A stretch of 7,169 nucleotides of DNA from JACDAL01 sp035646635. GTDB taxonomy: Bacteria > Actinomycetota > CADDZG01 > WHSQ01. The translations under genes were made by a program, and so were the position numbers. The DNA lies in NCBI GenBank assembly GCA_035646635.1, contig DASRPA010000155.1, positions 1 through 7,169 on the forward strand. The letters run 5' to 3'. Under the pieces are notes generated by a model. It did not search any database and was not told the DNA's origin. It was given only the letters and a program-made list of their open reading frames with translations. Of the stretch, positions 1 to 5,557 are shown piece after piece (positions within the stretch are counted from its first letter, which is position 1; the number at the start of each line of letters is the position of its first letter).

Positions 1-18
1 CGCTGGTGGTTCGGGACC

Positions 19-92
19 GGTGTCAAACGGGAACCGTTCCCGATCGACCACCGAATCAGGTGGTCAACTGGGAACAGTTTGCGATTGACACC
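19..92. repeat. 74-bp imperfect inverted repeat upstream of the MpaB-family gene; candidate operator pair
   Basis: The arms at 19-52 and 59-92 are reverse complements at 27 of 34 positions by my hand alignment, with a 6-base loop GAATCA (53-58). The outer 8 bases (GGTGTCAA/TTGACACC) and the inner 7 (GACCACC/GGTGGTC) match perfectly. Each arm also contains its own small palindrome: GGGAAC-c-GTTCCC at 29-41 and AACTG-ggaa-CAGTT at 66-79. Nested dyads of this kind suit a dimeric repressor binding twice, for example TetR-type. No regulator gene is in view to the left, so this is inference. It ends 75 bases before the ATG at 167. Confidence 0.6.
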
Positions 93-154
93 ATTCGGGT
101 GCCGGCCCGGGCCGAGGGGCTTGGGCGGTTGGGTGGATAGGACACGGCGACCGG

Positions 155-166
155 TAGGGTCGCACC
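155..166 (+). promoter_or_regulatory. -10 element for leaderless start of the MpaB-family gene
   Basis: TAGGGT (155-160) fits the actinobacterial TANNNT -10 pattern. Six bases separate it from the ATG at 167, so a start of transcription 7 bases after the box falls on the A of the ATG. No Shine-Dalgarno sequence precedes this ATG, which agrees with a leaderless mRNA. No convincing -35 box is visible. The same geometry recurs at 6875-6887. Confidence 0.45.
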
Positions 167-1075
167 ATGACCCAAGCCAAATCCACGCAGGGTGATCGAG
201 GGCAGGGCGATCGAGGGTTGTTCGGACCCGAAAGCGTCTCCTGGCAGGTCCATCGCGAGGCCGCGGTAATGCTCGGAGGGGCGCGGGCCCTGCTGATGCA
301 TGCGGCTCACCCCCTGGTCGTCGCCGGCGCGCGGCAGACGGGCATGTACACGAGCGACCCGTGGATGAGGCTCGAACGCACGCTGCGCCTCAACTACCTT
401 GTCACGTTCGGCACCACGGTCCAGGCCAACGCGACCGCCCGGCACATCAACATCGTGCACGAGGAGATCAACGGCATCGACGAGGTAACGGGCCTTGCCT
501 TCGATGCCCTCGACCCAGAGCTCCTCCTGTGGGTCCACGCCTGCCTGGTCGACACCGCGCTGGTCATGGAGCACTTGGTCGTGGGCCAGCTCGACGACGA
601 CGGCCGCGAACGATTCCATCAGGAATCCATGGTGGGGGCCGAGATGCTGCGCCTGCCTCGCAGCTCGATCCCGCAGACCGTTTCGGGCCTGAGGTCTTAC
701 ATCGATGATGTCGTGGCCTCGGGGATGCTGCGGCGCACGGACGGCTCCGAGGCGGTGGGCCGGTTGATCATGGACCCGCCGCCCGAAACACCGCAGCGGC
801 CGTTGTGGCGACTCATCTCTTTCTGGTCCTTCGGCCTGCTGCCTGAGAGATTGCGCGGCGAGGTCTACGGCTACGGCTGGAACTCGGCTCAAGAGACGGG
901 CCTCAGAGCGTCCTTGTCGGCGCTCAAGTACCTGCGACTCATCGCCCCGCCGCACCTCCGCTTCCTGCCCCCGGCCGTCACTGCGCAGCGTCGAATCGAG
1001 GGCCGGGCGCCCGCCGTGGAGGAGGAATCGGAGTCGCTGTTGCCCGGGGGATTTCGGATGCCGGACGACGCCTGA
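167..1075 (+). CDS. DUF2236 / MpaB-family oxygenase
   Basis: A 302-residue protein of the DUF2236 family, which includes fungal MpaB and is related to the rubber oxygenase Lcp. Members are predicted haem-dependent oxygenases; the substrate of bacterial ones is mostly unknown. Recognisable family blocks are ARALLMHAAHPLVVAGA (residues 39-55), the FGTTVQANATARHINIVHEE stretch (81-100) and LDPELLLWVHACLVDT (115-130). Conserved histidines in these blocks are candidate haem ligands. The C-terminal half is helical (SFWSFGLLPERLRG near 218-231). Length is typical for soluble members, and there is no signal peptide or clear membrane helix. The N-terminal linker carries a duplicated QGDRG. The start at 167 is chosen because the -10 box TAGGGT places transcription exactly at this ATG and no RBS competes. 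It stands alone 139 bp before the next gene, so it may be a separate transcript. Family call is confident; reaction is inferred. Confidence 0.88.
   Translation: MTQAKSTQGDRGQGDRGLFGPESVSWQVHREAAVMLGGARALLMHAAHPLVVAGARQTGMYTSDPWMRLERTLRLNYLVTFGTTVQANATARHINIVHEEINGIDEVTGLAFDALDPELLLWVHACLVDTALVMEHLVVGQLDDDGRERFHQESMVGAEMLRLPRSSIPQTVSGLRSYIDDVVASGMLRRTDGSEAVGRLIMDPPPETPQRPLWRLISFWSFGLLPERLRGEVYGYGWNSAQETGLRASLSALKYLRLIAPPHLRFLPPAVTAQRRIEGRAPAVEEESESLLPGGFRMPDDA
188..217 (+). repeat. 15-bp tandem duplication in the oxygenase N-terminus
   Basis: CAGGGTGATCGAGGG (188-202) is followed directly by CAGGGCGATCGAGGG (203-217), one mismatch. It keeps the frame and encodes QGDRG twice ahead of the conserved domain, so it probably only lengthens a flexible linker. 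Confidence 0.7.
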
Positions 1076-1091
1076 CGGGGCCGCTGCCGGC

Positions 1092-1183
1092 CTGCAGCAA
1101 TCAGGTTTAGCCCAAAAACGACCGTATAGGGCGCCTCTTTTGGGCCAAAGTCAGCCCGCCGGTGGCTGCAGACTTGGGCGGGC
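1092..1183 (+). promoter_or_regulatory. Structured spacer/leader before the luciferase-like gene
   Basis: Three inverted repeats lie in this gap. The outer pair is CTGCAGC (1092-1098) with GCTGCAG (1165-1171). Nested inside it is GCCCAAAA (1110-1117) with TTTTGGGC (1138-1145). A third, GCCCGCC (1154-1160) with GGCGGGC (1177-1183), has a loop that contains the downstream outer arm, so the outer stem and the third stem cannot form together. That arrangement is what an attenuator or other switching leader would look like, but it could equally be a terminator for the upstream gene in a very GC-rich spacer. No known riboswitch class is recognised. Confidence 0.3.
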
Positions 1184-1214
1184 GGCGGGGCGGCTTTCGT
1201 GGTAGGAGAGGGCC

Positions 1215-2162
1215 ATGCGTGTCTGCCTGATGATCGAGGGACAGGAAGGGGTCACCTGGGAGGACTGGGTAGCTCTCGCCCAGACCTGCGAGCAAGCAGG
1301 GCTCGAAGCCCTGTTCCGCTCCGACCACTACACCTCGATGTTCAACGAGTCGGCTCACGGCTCGCTCGACGCATGGGCGACGCTGAGCGGGCTCGCCGCC
1401 CTCACCTCCTCGCTGCGGCTCGGAACAATGGTGTCACCGGCGAGCTTCCGCCATCCCTCGGCCCTCGCCAAGATTGTTGTAACGGCCGACCACATCTCCG
1501 GGGGCCGGGTGGAGCTCGGACTGGGGGCCGGGTGGTTCGAGCGCGAGCACTCGGGCTACGGCTTCCCCTTTGCGAAGACCTCGACCCGCATGAAGGTGCT
1601 GGCGGAGCAACTCGAGATCGTCCATGGGCAGTGGACCTCGGACGACTTCAGCTTCTCGGGCGAGCACTACTCGATTGAATCGCTGAACGCGCTCCCCAAA
1701 CCGGTGCAGCAACCGCACCCACCGCTCATCGTGGGCGGATCGGGCAAGAAGGGCTCGGTAGAGCTCGCGGCGCGGTGGGCGGATGAGTACAACACAGTGG
1801 GCCCCACGCCCGAGAGGTGCTCGGAGCTGCGGGGGGACCTCGACGAAGCGTGCCGGCGGCACGGACGCGAGCCGTCCAGCCTCCCGCTCTCGGTAATGAC
1901 GACTTGCATCGTAGGCATCAGCCCTGACGAATTCCAGGAGCGCGTCCGCGGCGTGCTGCGGGCCACCAACAACGACGATTCACCCGACGACTTTGTGCGC
2001 GAATCTCAAAGGGAGCAAGTTCTCGGAACCGTCGACAAAGCAGTCGAAAGGCTGCGTGCCTATGAAGCCGCGGGGGTCAAGCGCATCATGCTGCAACATC
2101 TCCTTCATCAAGATCTCGATATGGTGAGACTGCTGGGTGCCGCCGTGGCAGCCGTGAAGTGA
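1215..2162 (+). CDS. Luciferase-like (LLM class) F420-dependent oxidoreductase
   Basis: A 315-residue protein of the bacterial luciferase-like monooxygenase superfamily, in the F420-using group common in actinobacteria. Such enzymes transfer hydride to or from coenzyme F420 (or use FMN) on small organic substrates in the cytoplasm. Visible family signs are an N-terminal strand RVCLMIEGQ, then EQAGLEALFRSDHY (residues 26-39), the LRLGTMVSPASFRHPSALAK block (67-86), DHISGGRVELGLGAGWF (92-108) with the expected glycine-rich turn, and LIVGGSGKKG (171-180). It is full length for the family (TIM barrel). An AGGAG at 1204-1208 sits 6 bases before the ATG, which decides the start. The TIGR03086 protein starts 28 bp after its stop, so co-transcription is likely. 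Cofactor is inferred from family resemblance; the substrate cannot be told. Confidence 0.9.
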   Translation: MRVCLMIEGQEGVTWEDWVALAQTCEQAGLEALFRSDHYTSMFNESAHGSLDAWATLSGLAALTSSLRLGTMVSPASFRHPSALAKIVVTADHISGGRVELGLGAGWFEREHSGYGFPFAKTSTRMKVLAEQLEIVHGQWTSDDFSFSGEHYSIESLNALPKPVQQPHPPLIVGGSGKKGSVELAARWADEYNTVGPTPERCSELRGDLDEACRRHGREPSSLPLSVMTTCIVGISPDEFQERVRGVLRATNNDDSPDDFVRESQREQVLGTVDKAVERLRAYEAAGVKRIMLQHLLHQDLDMVRLLGAAVAAVK

Positions 2163-2190
2163 GACCCACCGTTAACAGGAAGGGGGCTTC

Positions 2191-2751
2191 ATGAATGTTG
2201 TCGAGCTGCACCATCGAGCCGTCGACGCGTTTGACGGCCGCGTGGCGGCCGTCACCGAGGAACAGTGGGAGCAGGCCACGGAATTGCCGGGCTGGAGTGT
2301 GAGGACGCTCGTTAACCACCTCGTGAACGAGAACAAGTGGACGCCTCCGTTGCTTGCCGGCAGCCGTATCGAAGATGTGGGCGACCGTTTCGACGGCGAC
2401 CTGTTGGGTGCCGACCCCCCTGCCGCGTGGAAGGAGTCGGCGGCGGAGGCGAAGGCGGCCGTGACCGAAGAGGCGGCTGAACGAACGGTCCACCTCTCCT
2501 TTGGCGACGCGCCGGGGAGCGAATACGTAATGCAGCTCTTCGCAGATCACTTCATCCACTCCTGGGATCTCGCACGGGCGGTGGGCGGCGACGTGAGGCT
2601 CGATCCGGAGCTGGTCGATGCGTGCGCGCAGTGGTTCTCCAGTGTGGAGGACGATTACCGCAAGGCGGGGGCGATCGGCGATGCTCCCGAGGTGCCTCCA
2701 GGCGCCGATGCACAGACCGCTCTGCTTGCACGTTTCGGGCGCAAAGCTTGA
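2191..2751 (+). CDS. TIGR03086 family metal-binding protein (DinB / maleylpyruvate isomerase-like fold)
   Basis: A 186-residue four-helix-bundle protein of the TIGR03086/MDMPI_N group. Relatives include mycothiol-dependent maleylpyruvate isomerase, whose zinc is held by H, E and H with an ExxxH pair. Here the equivalents appear to be H43 (in TLVNHLVNE) and D119 with H123 (in FADHFIHSWDLARA), so the acidic ligand would be Asp rather than Glu. The ELPGWSVRTL stretch (31-40) before H43 is typical of the family. Members are thought to carry out thiol-dependent transfer or isomerase reactions, but this one has no assigned reaction. A purine-rich AGGAAGGGGG (2177-2186) lies just before the ATG. It sits between the luciferase-like enzyme and a VOC protein, a grouping that suggests a shared small-molecule oxidation or detoxification route (inference). 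Confidence 0.87.
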   Translation: MNVVELHHRAVDAFDGRVAAVTEEQWEQATELPGWSVRTLVNHLVNENKWTPPLLAGSRIEDVGDRFDGDLLGADPPAAWKESAAEAKAAVTEEAAERTVHLSFGDAPGSEYVMQLFADHFIHSWDLARAVGGDVRLDPELVDACAQWFSSVEDDYRKAGAIGDAPEVPPGADAQTALLARFGRKA

Positions 2752-2805
2752 GCGGGCAATAGTCTTGTTAGTGCCGTTGGTTCTTCTCGATTACAGGGGG
2801 TAGTC

Positions 2806-3201
2806 ATGGCCGAGTTTCCCGGCATCGCACATGTCGCACTCACAGTCACGGATCTCAGGGCCAGCGCCGAGTGGTACCAGCGGCTCGTGGGGACCGAGCC
2901 GGTCCTCGACGAGGACGCCGGCGGCTTTCACCACATCGTGTTCGCCATGCCGGGGGGAACGCTGCTGGGTCTTCACTCGCACCCCGACACCGATTCCTCC
3001 GCAGGCTTCAGCGAGTTCCGGCCGGGTCTGGACCACCTCGCGTTCGCGTGCGTCGACCGGGCCGAGCTCGAGAGGTGGGGCGCTCGACTCGACGAGCTGG
3101 GAGTGTCCTCCTCGCCCATCGAGGACGCGCACTACGGCTCAGGCCTGTCGTTTCGCGATCCCGACAACATCGCCCTGGAGTTGTTCGCCCCGCCCGCCTG
3201 A
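2806..3201 (+). CDS. VOC / glyoxalase-bleomycin-resistance superfamily protein
   Basis: A 131-residue protein with the two paired beta-alpha-beta-beta-beta modules of the vicinal-oxygen-chelate fold. Module one begins GIAHVALTVTDLRASAEWYQ and contains FHHIVFAMPGG and LLGLHSH. Module two begins GLDHLAFACVDRAELERW and ends GSGLSFRDPDNIALELFAP. Likely metal ligands by position are H9, H57, H77 and E125. H57 stands where many glyoxalases carry Glu. The fold covers lactoylglutathione lyases, ring-cleaving dioxygenases and antibiotic-binding proteins, so the reaction is open. The FRDPDNIALELF ending is the usual one for actinobacterial single-domain members. An AGGGGG run (2795-2800) precedes the ATG. 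The gap to the preceding gene is 54 bp, so it may share its operon, although a weak TTGTTA at 2765-2770 leaves room for a separate promoter. Confidence 0.9.
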   Translation: MAEFPGIAHVALTVTDLRASAEWYQRLVGTEPVLDEDAGGFHHIVFAMPGGTLLGLHSHPDTDSSAGFSEFRPGLDHLAFACVDRAELERWGARLDELGVSSSPIEDAHYGSGLSFRDPDNIALELFAPPA

Positions 3202-3244
3202 GGGGATGTTGGGGAAGAGCCCGGGGTCCAACATTGCGTCCCTG

Positions 3245-3261
3245 ACCACCCGTGAGGTGGT
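3245..3261 (+). repeat. Short hairpin in the spacer before the cyclophilin gene
   Basis: ACCACC (3245-3250) and GGTGGT (3256-3261) form a perfect 6-bp stem with loop CGTGA. It is not followed by a T run, so it is not a classic terminator. It is the only clear structure in the 161-bp gap 3202-3362. Confidence 0.35.
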
Positions 3262-3362
3262 TGGAGCCACAAAGTTCGGCTCGGGCGGGGCCGGGATGAG
3301 CACGCTGGAGGGAGGCCCAACCATAGACTCGCCTACCTGGATCCCAACTGGAAGGACTTGAC

Positions 3363-3878
3363 ATGGCTCCAACAGCTACCTTTATGACGAGCTTGGGCAG
3401 TTTCAGAGCCCGACTGATGCCCGACCACGCCCCCATCACGGTTGCCAACTTCGTGGATCTCGCCAGCGGTAAGAGAGAGTGGCGGGACCCGCGCGACGGG
3501 GTGTCCAAGTCGGAGCCTCTCTACGACGGCACCATCTTTCACCGAGTAATTCCCGGGTTCATGATTCAGGGGGGCGATCCTGAGGGAACCGGCCGCGGCG
3601 GTCCCGGCTACAGGTTCGAGGACGAATGCCCTCCCGGCGGGCCGAAGCTAGATCGGGCGGGCCTGCTGGCGATGGCAAACGCGGGCCCCAACTCGAACGG
3701 CTCCCAGTTCTTCATCACCGTCGCGCCTACCTCCTGGCTCACGAGCAAGCACACGCTCTTCGGAGAGGTTACCGAGGGCATGGACGTGGTCGAGGCGATC
3801 GCAGCCACCGAGGCCGGCCCCCAGGACCGTCCGGTCGCAGACGTCGTGCTCGAGAAGGTTGAGATCGAGGACGACTAG
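3363..3878 (+). CDS. Cyclophilin-type peptidyl-prolyl cis-trans isomerase
   Basis: A 171-residue single-domain cytoplasmic cyclophilin that catalyses proline cis-trans isomerisation in protein folding. The signature FHRVIPGFMIQGGDPEGTGRGG spans about residues 59-80. Residues equivalent to the human cyclophilin A active site are present: R61, F66, Q69, then Q115 and F117 in NGSQFFIT, W125 and H130 in SWLTSKHTLFGEV. The insertion EWRDPRDGVSKSEPLYDGT (39-57) is typical of actinobacterial members. Tryptophan at 125 predicts cyclosporin sensitivity by analogy. GGAAGGA (3350-3356) lies 6 bases before the ATG. The gap of 161 bp from the VOC gene suggests its own transcript. It ends 12 bp before tRNA-Leu. 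The gene is intact, unlike those on the far side of the tRNA. Confidence 0.95.
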   Translation: MAPTATFMTSLGSFRARLMPDHAPITVANFVDLASGKREWRDPRDGVSKSEPLYDGTIFHRVIPGFMIQGGDPEGTGRGGPGYRFEDECPPGGPKLDRAGLLAMANAGPNSNGSQFFITVAPTSWLTSKHTLFGEVTEGMDVVEAIAATEAGPQDRPVADVVLEKVEIEDD

Positions 3879-3890
3879 ATTGGGGTCCGA

Positions 3891-3974
3891 GCGAGAGTGG
3901 CGGAATTGGGAGACGCGCCGGCCTTAGGAGCCGGTGTCCTAACAGACGTGGGGGTTCGAGTCCCCCCTCTCGCA
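3891..3974 (+). tRNA. tRNA-Leu (anticodon UAG)
   Basis: A complete class II tRNA of 84 bases. The acceptor stem pairs GCGAGAG (3891-3897) with CTCTCGC (3967-3973), followed by discriminator A. The anticodon arm is CCGGC-CTTAGGA-GCCGG, giving TAG at loop positions 34-36, which reads CUA and probably other CUN codons. The long variable arm and A discriminator fit leucine. The T arm is GGGGG-TTCGAGT-CCCCC (3950-3966). CCA is not encoded; ACA follows the acceptor stem. The 3' part from the T-stem on serves as the attachment site of the element that follows. Confidence 0.97.
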
Positions 3975-3975
3975 C
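3954..3975 (+). repeat. attL: 22-bp tRNA-Leu 3'-end copy
   Basis: This 22-bp stretch (starts GTTCGAGTCC, ends CTCTCGCAC) covers the end of the T-stem, the T loop and the acceptor 3' strand. It is repeated without mismatch in direct orientation at 5558-5579. Tyrosine integrases commonly use exactly this part of a tRNA as attB core, leaving the tRNA intact on one side. Confidence 0.85.
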
Positions 3976-4044
3976 AGATGCTTTCCGCGAAGGTGCAGTT
4001 CACAGGGGCAAACGCCCGTTCGATCAGGTGTTCAGAAGGCCCGC

Positions 4045-4093
4045 AGGTGCCATTTGGGTGCCATTGACGCGAGGAAGCCACCCGGTGGGTGCC
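4045..4093 (+). repeat. Candidate integrase arm-type sites, left arm
   Basis: GGTGCCATT occurs at 4046-4054 and again at 4057-4065, a period of 11 bp, about one helical turn. A further GGGTGCC is at 4087-4093. The block CATTTGGGTGCC (4051-4062) reappears as CATTTTGGGTGCC at 5414-5426 near attR. Short phased repeats on both sides of the core are what integrase arm-binding sites look like. Some of them could instead be leftovers of a longer integrase C-terminus. Confidence 0.4.
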
Positions 4094-4129
4094 GAGGGGC
4101 TTCTCGAAAAACGGTAGCGTGTTTTGGAG

Positions 4130-4665
4130 CTAGGGGCCGAACACCAGCGCTGCTACCCGGCCGGTGGCGTCCTCCTGCATGGACGGGATGACGTTGCCGG
4201 TAGGTGTCGCCGGTGATCGAGATGTTGGCGTGCCCGAGGATGTCGACACCACCTTGAGCGGGACATTGGCCGAGAGCGCCGGGTCGCGAAAGTGTGTCGA
4301 AGGTCATGAAACCTTATCCGGGGCAGTCCACTTGACTGCACCCGCCGGCTGAACATCGGGGACACTGACTCGGGATCGAGGGGGCTTCCGGCGTCAACAC
4401 GAAAGATGAGATCGCTGCCGTCCAGGGCGTGTGTGGTCTGCGCCTTGTGGAGCGCTCGCAGGACCGCCACGGTGGTGGGATCGAGCGGCACCGACCGTTT
4501 GCCCTTCTTGGTCTTGGGCTCCGAGGAGCAGACCTCATGGCCGACGCACACAACCGTCTGCTGGATCGATGCCCGCCCGGCGTCGAGATCGACCCGATTC
4601 CACCGCAAGCCCAGGACATCCCCTCGCCGCATCCCGGTGGTGGCGACCACGCTACGCGCCATCAA
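4130..4665 (-). pseudogene. Tyrosine recombinase (phage-type integrase), catalytic-domain remnant
   Basis: Read on the - strand, the segment starts at TTGMRRGDVLGLRW (box I arginine), continues through KTKKGKRSVPLD (beta-hairpin lysine) and reaches HDLRHTFAT (HxxR). It then loses frame, recovering ILGHANISITGDTY (second His and the nucleophile Tyr) in another frame. All six catalytic residue positions are therefore recognisable but not in one frame. I infer single-base losses near 4280 and 4243 and a one-base gain near 4194; correcting them gives an ending ALVFGP and a stop at 4130-4132. The N-terminal arm-binding and core-binding domains are missing: a stop lies directly upstream of the first preserved residues. 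The gene is dead, yet its class explains the tRNA target duplication. Confidence 0.85.
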
Positions 4666-4729
4666 AGAGACGGGGGGTCAGCCACCATCCAGGAGATCGC
4701 CAGCAAAGTCATCGAGTCTGAAGGCTACC

Positions 4730-4766
4730 GACCTCGCTCGGAGGTCCCGATGTGTGGCAGTATGAT
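4730..4766 (+). promoter_or_regulatory. Promoter-like region of the DsrE gene with a 17-bp dyad over the -35 position
   Basis: TATGAT at 4761-4766 matches the -10 consensus at 5 of 6 bases and would start transcription about 28 bases before the ATG at 4801. At the expected -35 position there is no TTGACA but a perfect dyad GACCTC-gctcg-GAGGTC (4730-4746). A dyad in place of a -35 box suggests an activator or repressor site. No regulator gene is nearby. Confidence 0.4.
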
Positions 4767-4800
4767 CTCGCACGCCGGAGTTCAGACAGGAGGCTACAGA

Positions 4801-5166
4801 ATGAGCAACAAAGCAGTCATCAGCCTTGCAACGGGGTTGGAAGACTCCGAAAAGGTGACGGTGGCGTTTCTCGTTGCGGTGGGAGCCGCCGAGAAGGGAC
4901 GTCCTACCCTTATGTTCCTCACCAAGGAGGCCGTCCGGCTCGCGATTCCGGAGTTCGCCCACGCCGTCGCGTGCGATGGCTGTCCACCACTTACCGATCT
5001 GATCGACCGATACGAAAGGGCGGGCGGCCGCTTTCTGGTATGCCCGATCTGCTTCGACTCGCGCAAGCTCGACAAGGGCAACCTCCTCATCAACGCGGAA
5101 ATCGGGGGCACTGTCCCCATGTGGGACTGGATCGGCGACGAGGCCGCGACCACCTTCAGCTACTGA
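4801..5166 (+). CDS. DsrE-family protein with two CxxC pairs (cargo of the integrated element)
   Basis: A 121-residue protein of the DsrE/DsrF-like superfamily. The opening KAVISLATGLEDSEKVTVAFLVA and MFLTKEAVRLAIP are the family's Rossmann-like core. Members act in cytoplasmic sulfur relay or as redox proteins of unknown function. Four cysteines form two spaced pairs, C58-DG-C61 and C81-PI-C84, which could carry persulfide, form disulfides or bind a metal. The ending WDWIGDEAATTFSY is shared by actinobacterial relatives as far as I recall. AGGAGG (4788-4793) lies 7 bases before the ATG at 4801 and decides this start, although the frame stays open upstream. It is intact while the integrase beside it is broken, suggesting it is still under selection or came in recently. 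No DsrF/DsrH partner or sulfurtransferase is present. Family call firm, role unknown. Confidence 0.87.
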   Translation: MSNKAVISLATGLEDSEKVTVAFLVAVGAAEKGRPTLMFLTKEAVRLAIPEFAHAVACDGCPPLTDLIDRYERAGGRFLVCPICFDSRKLDKGNLLINAEIGGTVPMWDWIGDEAATTFSY

Positions 5167-5216
5167 CGATGTTTGGGCGGCCCTCGCCGTCTCCCGACGC
5201 TGCCCACCCTACCTTG

Positions 5217-5232
5217 GGGTCCGTTCGGACCC
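5217..5232 (+). terminator. Possible hairpin terminator of the DsrE gene
   Basis: GGGTCC (5217-5222) and GGACCC (5227-5232) form a perfect 6-bp GC-rich stem with loop GTTC, 50 bases after the DsrE stop codon. No T run follows, so if it terminates it would be of the tail-less type proposed for actinobacteria. Confidence 0.35.
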
Positions 5233-5453
5233 AGAGAACGTAACGCTCTGCGCATTTAGCACACCTAACCTAACCCTGCCAGAGACCCTTCTCGTCCACT
5301 CTCGCCACGCCAAACCCCACCCCCTGCCTGCTCCTTATTTCTTCTCGGACATCTGAAAGGGGCGGCTAGGGCCGATCTCCAGGACGAGCTGTGGAAGCGG
5401 GGGGCGTGAGCACCATTTTGGGTGCCGGAACCTGACGAGACCCCCGGTTTAGG

Positions 5454-5543
5454 CGACACTCAGCGTCTCTCACCGACACGACGAGACAGAGCAAAAGCCC
5501 TGCTCAGCAGCCCTTTACGGCACTCAACGACACAAGGCGACAC
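5454..5543 (+). repeat. Four CGACAC repeats in the right arm
   Basis: CGACAC occurs at 5454-5459, 5474-5479, 5528-5533 and 5538-5543, with start spacings of 20, 54 and 10 bases. These are close to whole helical turns, so the sites face the same side of the DNA. They end 14 bases before attR. They may be binding sites for integrase or an accessory protein, though a hexamer can repeat by chance in GC-rich DNA. Confidence 0.35.
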
Positions 5544-5557
5544 AACCTCCCAGGAGA

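Larger units (their letters stand above)
5167..5557. other. Non-coding right part of the element
   Basis: No convincing gene is seen in these 391 bases on either strand. The segment contains a hairpin at 5217-5232, a pyrimidine-rich stretch at about 5260-5340, one copy of the GGGTGCC motif (5420-5426) and four CGACAC hexamers between 5454 and 5543. It is probably the integrase-binding arm of the old attachment region plus remnant DNA. Confidence 0.5.

Noticed and set aside
19..92. Integron attC site
   Set aside because: The dyad has similar length, but the GTTRRRY/RYYYAAC core ends are absent and there is no integron context.
56..955. Long open frame of 299 residues on the - strand opposite the MpaB-family gene
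   Set aside because: Composition is arginine/histidine/proline-rich and matches no family; it is the antisense shadow of a gene with clear conserved blocks.
3008..3508. Open frame of 166 residues on the - strand across the VOC/cyclophilin gap
   Set aside because: It overlaps two well-supported genes on the other strand and has no recognisable motif.
3990..4017. Terminator hairpin after the tRNA (GGGC-AAAC-GCCC)
   Set aside because: Stem of only 4 bp without a T run, located in element DNA; too weak to call.
4429..4800. Possible N-terminal extension of the DsrE gene, as the frame stays open upstream
   Set aside because: The upstream part runs antisense through the integrase remnant, while a strong RBS and the family's usual N-terminus place the start at 4801.
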